DNA from: Thermoanaerobaculum aquaticum
GTDB taxonomy: Bacteria > Acidobacteriota > Thermoanaerobaculia > Thermoanaerobaculales > Thermoanaerobaculaceae
Length of the DNA: 64,000 nucleotides
Direction of reading: 5' to 3'
Assembly (NCBI RefSeq): GCF_000687145.1
Contig: NZ_JMFG01000006.1
Location: forward strand, 62,001-126,000
The notes beneath the pieces are model-generated. The model saw nothing but the letters and a program-made list of their open reading frames with translations. It did not search any database and was not told where the DNA came from. A program made the position numbers and the translations under genes. Numbering within the stretch: the stretch's first letter is position 1; each line of letters starts with the position of its first letter. This document shows positions 23,739-30,272 of the stretch, piece by piece.

Positions 23739-25488
23739 GCTTTTCCTAATTTGCTTCTTGTTCGCTGCTCCGGCTTTGGCCCAGCAGTTCGGCCAGTGGA
23801 GCTGGCAGGCCAACGTGCGCGCCGGGGGTCGGAGCTACGAGAACACCTCCCAGGGCCAGGTCCTTTCCCAGTACCAGGAGCAGGTCCTGGGTTTGGCCTT
23901 CAACCTTAACGGTTTTTTGGTCCACCCAGCCATTGCCCGCTTCAACCTGGGGCTAGACCTGGTCTTTTCCCGCTACCCCAAGGGCATGGCGGTGGACAAC
24001 AACCGCACGGGCTTTTCCCTGCGCTTGGGTTTGCTTCCGGAAAGCGCCTATCCCCTCGAGCTGTTTGCCTCCCGCTCGCGGTTTGACTACCAGGGTTTGG
24101 CGGATTTGCCCGCCTTTACCTTTGCCGGCACACCCGAGCAAACCACCAGCTGGGGCGGGCGCTTGCGCTTTCGCCACGGACTCCTGGCCGGTGCCCTCTT
24201 GGGCTTTGACGCATCCACCATCCGCTTTTTGGAAGGAAGCAAGACCCAAGACGAAAAGCGGGCGTTTTTCGATTGGAGCGGCAGCGGCCAACGCCTGCAG
24301 CACCATCTGCGCTTGGACCACCAGGACCGCAGCTACGGTGTGCTGGGTTTGAGGTACCGGGACGTTACGGCTACCTGGGATTCCCACGGGAACTTTACGC
24401 CCACCACCCGCTGGGACCTTTCCCTTTCCGGTCTGCAACGGGAGTTTGGCCGCGGTGGAAGCTCGTACGTTCAAAGCTCGCTTCGCCAAAACCTCACCCA
24501 TCAAACCCCGTCGTCCTGGGTTTTGTCGGCCTTTTACGCCGGAGGTTTTGCCCAAAGCGAGGGGAGCGAAGCGTCGGTGACCCATGACCTGTCCTTAAGG
24601 GCACAAAGGAGCTTTACGGGCGGCTTTGACCTGGGCGTTGACGTGGGTGCCGCTCGTCAGCAAGCCGGGGATTACTCCACCCAGGCGCCCCGCTTGGGGT
24701 TGACCGCCAGTTACCAAAGGCAGGGGAAGCTGGGGCAGCTTGCCCTTTCGGCAGCTACCGCTCTGGGACGCCTCACCCAAGAAGGCCCCGACCAACGCGC
24801 CACCAGCTCCTACGCCAGCACCTCCGCCGGGCTTACCCTGCGTTCGGGATCGCCCCAGGTCCTGCAAGGGGAGCTGGAGCTTGCTTACGCCAAGAACAAG
24901 CTGCGGCAAGCGGCCGAAGACGTGGGTCCACAACCGGAACCCCAGGCGCTTTTGGCTTTGGGTACTGAGGACAACCGACGGGCGCGGCTCACCCTCCGCC
25001 GAAACTTGGGTGCTGTGCAGCTTTCCGCCTTTTCCGACTGGTGGCAGCGGGAAACCACCCCCACTTGGAACCTCCCTCGACTGGAAAGCAAAACCCTTAC
25101 CCACACCCTGCAGGCGGGCTTCCCTGTGGGGAACCTGGCCATCAACGTGGGCCAAAGCCAGTACTTCGCGGTGCGTAAACAAGAACTCGCCTACTTTTCC
25201 GGGGTTTTGTCGCTGCGCCCTTTCCATTTCCTGGGGCTCACCCTGAGCCACCGGCAAGACCGCCGTCGCCTTCCCGGCGAGCCTTGGTTAGACTCCAAGC
25301 GGCAGGAAGTGGCGATGACGGGGTATCTGGGCGCGTACCAACTGCAACTGCGGCTGTACTGGCTTGAGGACCGCTGGAACCTTGGCGCGCCGCGCGAGGA
25401 TCGGGGCTTAACCTGGACGGTTTCCCGGAGCATGGGCGGGTGGTTGCCCATCATCACCGCTCCGGTTCGCCGGGGGGTGATCCGGTGA
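23725..25488 (+). CDS. Outer-membrane beta-barrel protein of the cytochrome locus
   Basis: A 587-residue protein with a signal peptide (ending APALAQQ) and a long series of alternating amphipathic strands with aromatic ends (for example GLRYRDVTATWDSHG, WVLSAFYAGGF, YQLQLRLYWLEDRW), typical of a barrel of 20 or more strands. I do not recognise a named family. In this setting it could be the channel through which cytochromes leave the cell or a sheath for an embedded cytochrome. It ends in VIR rather than the usual aromatic residue, which is odd. It overlaps both neighbours, so it is tightly coupled. Confidence 0.75.
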   Translation: MRHLKLFLICFLFAAPALAQQFGQWSWQANVRAGGRSYENTSQGQVLSQYQEQVLGLAFNLNGFLVHPAIARFNLGLDLVFSRYPKGMAVDNNRTGFSLRLGLLPESAYPLELFASRSRFDYQGLADLPAFTFAGTPEQTTSWGGRLRFRHGLLAGALLGFDASTIRFLEGSKTQDEKRAFFDWSGSGQRLQHHLRLDHQDRSYGVLGLRYRDVTATWDSHGNFTPTTRWDLSLSGLQREFGRGGSSYVQSSLRQNLTHQTPSSWVLSAFYAGGFAQSEGSEASVTHDLSLRAQRSFTGGFDLGVDVGAARQQAGDYSTQAPRLGLTASYQRQGKLGQLALSAATALGRLTQEGPDQRATSSYASTSAGLTLRSGSPQVLQGELELAYAKNKLRQAAEDVGPQPEPQALLALGTEDNRRARLTLRRNLGAVQLSAFSDWWQRETTPTWNLPRLESKTLTHTLQAGFPVGNLAINVGQSQYFAVRKQELAYFSGVLSLRPFHFLGLTLSHRQDRRRLPGEPWLDSKRQEVAMTGYLGAYQLQLRLYWLEDRWNLGAPREDRGLTWTVSRSMGGWLPIITAPVRRGVIR

Positions 25489-26435
25489 GGAAGGCCCTGG
25501 CCCTGGCTGCAGCGTGGGCGGCCGCCAGCTGCGGCACCACCCCAACTGCGGTTCCCAAGCTCATTTGGTCCAGCCCTTCGCCCAGGGTGGAGCTGGTTTC
25601 GGTCATGCAAACCACCGCCGACATCCCCATGCCGTGGCTGCGCCGCATGGTGGGCTCGGGGGCTGAGGCGCTTTTCGTGCGCCCCTACGGTGTAGCCTGG
25701 CTGGGCGAAGATTTGCTGGTGGTGGATTCCGGGGCACGGAGGGTTTTGCGGTTTGCTGCAGGTTCACTGCTGCGCTCGCCGGAAGGTGTGTTTGCCGAGC
25801 CTCTCTTTGCGGCCGCCATCCCAAGCGGCGTTGCGGTGAGCGACCCCCCGGCCGGCAAGGTGGTGCTTTTGGACGAAGCTTTGCGTCCTCAATCGGTTTT
25901 GGCCGAAGGCTTACAGCGCCCCACCGGTTTGGCCTGGGTGGGGGGCGGGCTTTGGGTGGCCGAAACCACAGCCCATCAGCTGCGCTGCCTGGGCCCTGTT
26001 TGCCCCCGGCCCACCTTGGGCCAGCGCGGAGTCGGCCAAGGCGAGCTCAACTTCCCCACCGCTTTAGCCGCCTCCGGCACCACCCTCTGGGTGGCGGACA
26101 CCTTGAACTTCCGCATTCAGGCGTTTGACATCAACTCCGGGGAGGTGACGGCAGTTGTTGGCGGGCTCGGGGACAGCCCCGGCAGCACCCCCCGCGCCAA
26201 GGGTTTGGCGGTAGATGGGGAAGGTCAGCTTTGGGTGAGCGATGGCGTGTTGAACCAGGTAAGCGTGTTTTCGCCCGCGGGTCACCTGTTAACCTGTTTG
26301 GGGGGAGAAACGGCTTCCCAGCCCCTGTTTTCCATGCCCGCCGGCATCGCTGCCCGCGGGCGAGAAATTGCGGTGGCCGATGCGCTGGCTCGGCGCATCG
26401 TGGTGTTTCGCGTAAAGGCCCAGGAGGGACCGTGA
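25485..26435 (+). CDS. NHL-type beta-propeller lipoprotein
   Basis: A 316-residue protein starting at GTG 25485 (GTGA overlap with the barrel stop). The signal peptide carries the lipobox AAASC (C17), so it is probably an outer-membrane lipoprotein. Five to six degenerate NHL blades follow (LLVVDSGARRVLRF, LWVADTLNFRIQAFD, LWVSDGVLNQVSVF). Blades are shorter and less regular than in the first NHL protein. It is followed by a second small tetraheme protein, again with GTGA overlap. Confidence 0.82.
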   Translation: MRKALALAAAWAAASCGTTPTAVPKLIWSSPSPRVELVSVMQTTADIPMPWLRRMVGSGAEALFVRPYGVAWLGEDLLVVDSGARRVLRFAAGSLLRSPEGVFAEPLFAAAIPSGVAVSDPPAGKVVLLDEALRPQSVLAEGLQRPTGLAWVGGGLWVAETTAHQLRCLGPVCPRPTLGQRGVGQGELNFPTALAASGTTLWVADTLNFRIQAFDINSGEVTAVVGGLGDSPGSTPRAKGLAVDGEGQLWVSDGVLNQVSVFSPAGHLLTCLGGETASQPLFSMPAGIAARGREIAVADALARRIVVFRVKAQEGP

Positions 26436-27067
26436 AGCTTGCCACCTGCTTCCTGCTTCTGGCTTCGGGTTGCTGGGCGCAAGGCACCAGCGTGGTGCAT
26501 ACCGTGCATAACCTCTCGGCCTTTGGACCCGGCGAAGTGAAGGTCCTGGGCGAAAAGGAGGTGTGCAAGTTCTGCCATGTCCCCCACTCCGCCACCGTGT
26601 CCGCACCCCTGTGGGGGCGGCCGGTGCCCCAGGGGCAATTCCGGGTTCCGGAGGTTTCCGCAGGACGCGGCAAGGCCCCGGCCCCGCAACCGGACGGGGC
26701 CTCCCGCTTGTGCCTTTCCTGCCACGACGGCAGCGTGGCCCAGGGCTTTTCCCCGGCGGCCAAGACCTTGAAGGCTTTCTCGGTTGGAGGTTTGCGGGAA
26801 AAGGGAGACCTCTCCGGAAGCCACCCGGTTTCGATTCCTTTGCCCGAAAGCTCACTCGATCCTGACGACGAGCGGGATATGGGCGTGAAGGCCCAGGCGG
26901 TGATTGCCGCCGATCCCACCGTGCGCTTGGACAAGGACGGGAAGCTCCAATGCACCACCTGCCACGACCCCCACGCCGATCCTTACTACCAACCCGGTGT
27001 GGTTCCCCACTTTTGGGTGCGACCCACCGTGGATGAGGTGTGCCTGGCATGCCACGAGCTGCGGTAA
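26432..27067 (+). CDS. Small tetraheme cytochrome, divergent paralogue of the filament-like subunit
   Basis: A 211-residue exported protein, start GTG 26432 after CAGGAGGGACC. Four CxxCH motifs: CKFCHVPH, CLSCHDGS, CTTCHDPH and the C-terminal CLACHELR. The layout follows that of the tetraheme gene at 22040: an early C-x-F-C-H-x-P-H, a mid CHDG, a (S/D)HP segment, a CHDPH, and a haem site at the very end. The N-terminus SVVHTVHNL parallels SIVGSKHDL. It may cap, initiate or mix with the main filament-like subunit. The last 19 bases overlap the next cytochrome gene. Confidence 0.85.
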   Translation: MKLATCFLLLASGCWAQGTSVVHTVHNLSAFGPGEVKVLGEKEVCKFCHVPHSATVSAPLWGRPVPQGQFRVPEVSAGRGKAPAPQPDGASRLCLSCHDGSVAQGFSPAAKTLKAFSVGGLREKGDLSGSHPVSIPLPESSLDPDDERDMGVKAQAVIAADPTVRLDKDGKLQCTTCHDPHADPYYQPGVVPHFWVRPTVDEVCLACHELR

Positions 27068-28155
27068 TCGCCGCGCTCTGGTTCGCCTCCTGGCCGGCTT
27101 TGGCGGCGCCGGGGGCCGGGCACGTGGACCGCTCCCAGCTGCCGGCCGGCTGCCTCACCTGCCACCAGGGCCATGGCCAGAGCAACTCGCCCATGCTCCG
27201 GGTACCGCAGCAGGAGCTTTGCCTCACCTGTCACGGTGGACAGGGAGCGCGGCAGGAGGCGATCCGACGTGGGCTTTTGAAGCCAACTGCCAATCCGGCG
27301 GATATTTCCCGGGCCTTGCTTTTGCCCTACCAGCACCCGATGGACCCCCTGGCCACCTCCAGCCGCCAGGGGGTGACCTGTACCTCCTGTCACGCGCCCC
27401 ACCGCGGGGCAACGGTCAATCCTTCCGGTGGCAAGAAGCTTTCCCCCCAAAACCCCCGGAAGTTTGAGTTTGAGCTTTGCGAGAGCTGCCACGGTTTCCA
27501 AGGGGCCCTCACCCAAAGCCTCGCCGATATTTCCCGCTACTTCGACTACCCCAGCCAGTCCTTTCACCCGGTTCACCGGCCCAGCAGCAACCGCTCGCCT
27601 TCGCTCCGCCCCGGCCTTTCGGGGAAGGAAATCAACTGCACGGATTGCCACGGAAGTGACGCCCCTCAAGGCCCCAAAGGGCCCCACGGGTCTTCCACCC
27701 GGTTTTTGCTGCGCGCTCCCTACACCACTACCGACGGTCAGGGGGAAAGCCCCGAAGCCTACGCCCTGTGCTACCGCTGCCACCAGCGGGAAAAGGTGCT
27801 TTCGCCCCAATCGCCCTTTCCCTACCATCAAAAGCACGTGGTGGACGAGCGCGCTTCCTGCGCCACCTGTCACAACGGCCACGGCTCCCCTAACAACCGG
27901 GCGTTAATTCGCTTTGGCGAGGAAACTACCTTGGCCGGTGTGGCCCCGGCCGCTTCCGGTCGCCTGCAGTTCCTTTCCACCGGCCCCGGGCAGGGCAGCT
28001 GCTTCCTCACCTGCCACGGGAAAAACCACGATCCCTTAAGCTACGGACCCGGCAATCCGCCCCCACCGCCAGGGACCCTGGGCCATTCACCTGGGAAATT
28101 CTCCCCACCTTCCCCACCGGGGTTGGGGATTAATCCCCATCTCCGGCCCCGCTGA
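27049..28155 (+). CDS. Octahaem cytochrome c with one CX3CH site
   Basis: A 368-residue exported protein, signal peptide ending PALAAPG. Seven CxxCH motifs (CLTCH twice, CTSCH, CESCH, CTDCH, CYRCH, CATCH) plus CFLTCH, a CX3CH variant, near residue 325. The tail is proline-rich (PPPPPGTLGH), perhaps a flexible linker. ATG 27049 is favoured over GTG 27040 because the signal peptide then starts cleanly (MPRAAVIAALWF). It is the last gene of the unit begun at 22040. A sigma-54 promoter for the next unit begins just after its stop. Confidence 0.88.
   Translation: MPRAAVIAALWFASWPALAAPGAGHVDRSQLPAGCLTCHQGHGQSNSPMLRVPQQELCLTCHGGQGARQEAIRRGLLKPTANPADISRALLLPYQHPMDPLATSSRQGVTCTSCHAPHRGATVNPSGGKKLSPQNPRKFEFELCESCHGFQGALTQSLADISRYFDYPSQSFHPVHRPSSNRSPSLRPGLSGKEINCTDCHGSDAPQGPKGPHGSSTRFLLRAPYTTTDGQGESPEAYALCYRCHQREKVLSPQSPFPYHQKHVVDERASCATCHNGHGSPNNRALIRFGEETTLAGVAPAASGRLQFLSTGPGQGSCFLTCHGKNHDPLSYGPGNPPPPPGTLGHSPGKFSPPSPPGLGINPHLRPR
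28125..28138. promoter_or_regulatory. Perfect palindrome GGGGATTAATCCCC upstream of a sigma-54 promoter
   Basis: A 14-base perfect palindrome 42 bases before the -24 GG of the third sigma-54 element, inside the 3' end of the octahaem gene. A near copy, GGGGATTTTTCCCC, stands at 21873-21886 upstream of the second sigma-54 element. It is a candidate enhancer or operator; there is no such copy before the 18971 promoter. Confidence 0.4.
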
Positions 28156-28178
28156 AGCACCGACACCCTGGCGTAGCA

Positions 28179-28195
28179 AGGCACGGGGTTTGCTT
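28179..28195 (+). promoter_or_regulatory. Sigma-54 (-24/-12) promoter of the second filament-cytochrome operon
   Basis: AGGCACG-GGGT-TTGCTT: GG at 28180-28181 and GC at 28192-28193, ten bases apart, a near-perfect match to the consensus. It is about 25 bases upstream of the ATG at 28219, so the leader would be short. Confidence 0.78.
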
Positions 28196-28218
28196 GCGCC
28201 CCAAAGGGGGTGCTGGCT

Positions 28219-28935
28219 ATGCGCATGTCGAAAAATCAAGCGATGACCCTCCTCGCGTTGTTCCTCTTCCTCTTGGATCCCATGGTGACCTATCCCCCCT
28301 GGAGTGCCAGCATCGTAGGCTCCAAACATGACCTTTCCACAAACTGGGACCCCTACTCCACCCAGGTGTGCGCCTTTTGTCACACGCCTCACTTTGCCAA
28401 CCCCTCACTTCCCATTCAGGCTCCCCTGTGGAACCGTTCGGTGGATTTGGACAAGGTTTTTCAACCCTACTCCAGCCCCACCATGAACACCACACCCGGA
28501 AACCCCCAAACCACCGTTTCCATGCTGTGCTTGGGTTGCCACGACGGAACGGTAGGCTGGGAGGTCATCCGTGGCTACAACGTTTCCGACAAACACGACC
28601 TCATCAATGCCCCAGGGCCCGGAGGCATCCCCGACACCACGTCATGGCCTAACTGTCAGCGCTGCCATCCCGAGTACTACGGCGACCCACCGGCTTTTTG
28701 GCAAGGCACCGACCTCAGGGACGACCACCCCATCGCCATCGTCTACCCCACCGCCGCCCAGGACCCCAAGTTCAACCTCCCACCGGACCTCAGCAACGGG
28801 TGGAGCGACGTGAAGCTGTACTCAGGGCGGGTGGAGTGCCCCACCTGCCATCAGGTTCACGATCCGGGAATCCCCCCGTTTATGCGCAAGTCAAACCAGG
28901 GTAGCGCCCTATGTTTGACGTGTCACATCAAGTAA
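28219..28935 (+). CDS. Pentaheme cytochrome, paralogue of the filament-like subunit
   Basis: A 238-residue exported protein whose mature part starts SIVGSKHDLS, matching the tetraheme protein at 22040. CxxCH motifs: CAFCHTPH, CLGCHDG, an extra CQRCH, CPTCHQVH and the terminal CLTCHIK. YSSPTMN, LCxxCHDGTV, DDHP and GSALCLTCHIK are shared almost word for word with the first subunit, so the two are duplicates and this one gained a haem through an inserted segment of about 45 residues. ATG 28219 follows GGGGG at 8 bases. The signal region is long (about 35 residues) with a second ATG at 28225. Confidence 0.87.
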   Translation: MRMSKNQAMTLLALFLFLLDPMVTYPPWSASIVGSKHDLSTNWDPYSTQVCAFCHTPHFANPSLPIQAPLWNRSVDLDKVFQPYSSPTMNTTPGNPQTTVSMLCLGCHDGTVGWEVIRGYNVSDKHDLINAPGPGGIPDTTSWPNCQRCHPEYYGDPPAFWQGTDLRDDHPIAIVYPTAAQDPKFNLPPDLSNGWSDVKLYSGRVECPTCHQVHDPGIPPFMRKSNQGSALCLTCHIK

Positions 28936-28946
28936 GGAGGCGTTCT

Positions 28947-30272
28947 ATGCGCGCCAAGACTATTTTTTGGCGCATCAAAAAGCTTGGCCTCACGGAAGCA
29001 ATTGCCGTCGCCACGCTTGCATCGCAAGTTGCGATGGTTGGGCTTTTCCCCACGCCCGGGCTGGCACAAACCTGCAGTTCCCGGGGAACGCCCACGGTCC
29101 CTGCCCCCCAGGTGACCTACCTTCGTTTTCTAGCCGTCACCGCCACACCCCAAGCCCTGGCCACCGATGCCAGCGGGCGGCTGTTCGTTGCCGATGCGAA
29201 AGCCGGGGTGGTGGAGGTGCGGGACCGTTACGGACGGCTGGAAACCCGTTGGACCGGGCTGCAACAACCCGTGGCGGTAGCGGCCGATGACGAAGGGCGA
29301 GTTTTCGTGGCCGAGACCGAGCCCGGTGCCGTAAGGATTTTCGACCTCGCGGGCATTCGCCCGGTGAGCTACTTAGGGCGAGGAGAGGGTGAGTTTGCCC
29401 TGCCTACCGCCATCTCCGTGGCTCCCCAGGCCAAGCTGGTGTTCGTAGCCGATGGCGGCGAGCACGCGGTGAAGGTGTACAGCCCCACCGGCGGCTGGAT
29501 CAAAACCATTGGCGGCCCTGGAACCACCGCCGGGCGCTTTTTCTTTCCCGCCGGCCTGGCGGTCAACACCCGTAACGAGCTTTTGGTGGTAGACCAGGGC
29601 AACGCGCGCGTGCAAGTTTTTGACTTCGACGGCAACTTCCTCCGTTGCTTTGGCCGCGCCGGCGGCATGGGCACCAGCCGCCTCTTGGTGCGAGCCAACG
29701 GCCTTGTGGCCGACACCTTAGACCGGGTTTTCCTCGTGGACAGCTTCCAAGACCTGGTGCGGGTCTTTGATCCTGCGGGCCCCACGCTTTCCACCGTGGG
29801 AACCTTTGGCGAGGGTCCCGGCCAGCTCTTCACCCCCGTGGGTCTCGCCCTAGACCCCTTAAACCGGCTCTTCGTGGCTTCCCCAAACACCGGCAAAGTT
29901 GAGGTCTTTGGGTTGGACAGCTTCCAGGACCCCCATGTGGTGGCGGCTCAGGTGAGCGCCGATCCAGACACCGTGCCAGTAAGCCGCCGGCTTTTGACGG
30001 TGTGGCTCGCCATCACGCCGCTGGAGCGCGACGCCCGGGATCTGGACCCGGCAACCCTTCGCCTCAGCGGCACCGCACCCATCGTTCTCAACAGCAAGCT
30101 CGAAGCTAACGCGCAAGGCCTGTGGACCCTGCGGGTTCTGGTGCAGTTCGCCCCCAAGCCCCAGGACGTTGTGGGTAGCGAACTGCGAATTCCCGTGAGC
30201 CTGGAGTTCCGCGACGGGGTCCCGGTGGAGGGCATGGTCATCCTCAAGCAAGGCCCGGGAGGTAAGCAATGA
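28947..30272 (+). CDS. Secreted NHL beta-propeller protein with C-terminal beta domain
   Basis: A 441-residue protein. The signal peptide is preceded by a basic 20-residue n-region and ends GLAQT. Residues 60-320 form six NHL blades (LFVADAKAGVVEVRD, VFVADGGEHAVKVY, LLVVDQGNARVQVFD, VFLVDSFQDLVRVFD, LFVASPNTGKVEVFG). Residues 330-441 form a haem-free, beta-rich domain. Unlike the other two NHL proteins it shows no lipobox. AAGGAGG precedes ATG 28947. It lies between the pentaheme subunit and the 14-haem cytochrome and overlaps the latter by ATGA. Confidence 0.85.
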   Translation: MRAKTIFWRIKKLGLTEAIAVATLASQVAMVGLFPTPGLAQTCSSRGTPTVPAPQVTYLRFLAVTATPQALATDASGRLFVADAKAGVVEVRDRYGRLETRWTGLQQPVAVAADDEGRVFVAETEPGAVRIFDLAGIRPVSYLGRGEGEFALPTAISVAPQAKLVFVADGGEHAVKVYSPTGGWIKTIGGPGTTAGRFFFPAGLAVNTRNELLVVDQGNARVQVFDFDGNFLRCFGRAGGMGTSRLLVRANGLVADTLDRVFLVDSFQDLVRVFDPAGPTLSTVGTFGEGPGQLFTPVGLALDPLNRLFVASPNTGKVEVFGLDSFQDPHVVAAQVSADPDTVPVSRRLLTVWLAITPLERDARDLDPATLRLSGTAPIVLNSKLEANAQGLWTLRVLVQFAPKPQDVVGSELRIPVSLEFRDGVPVEGMVILKQGPGGKQ

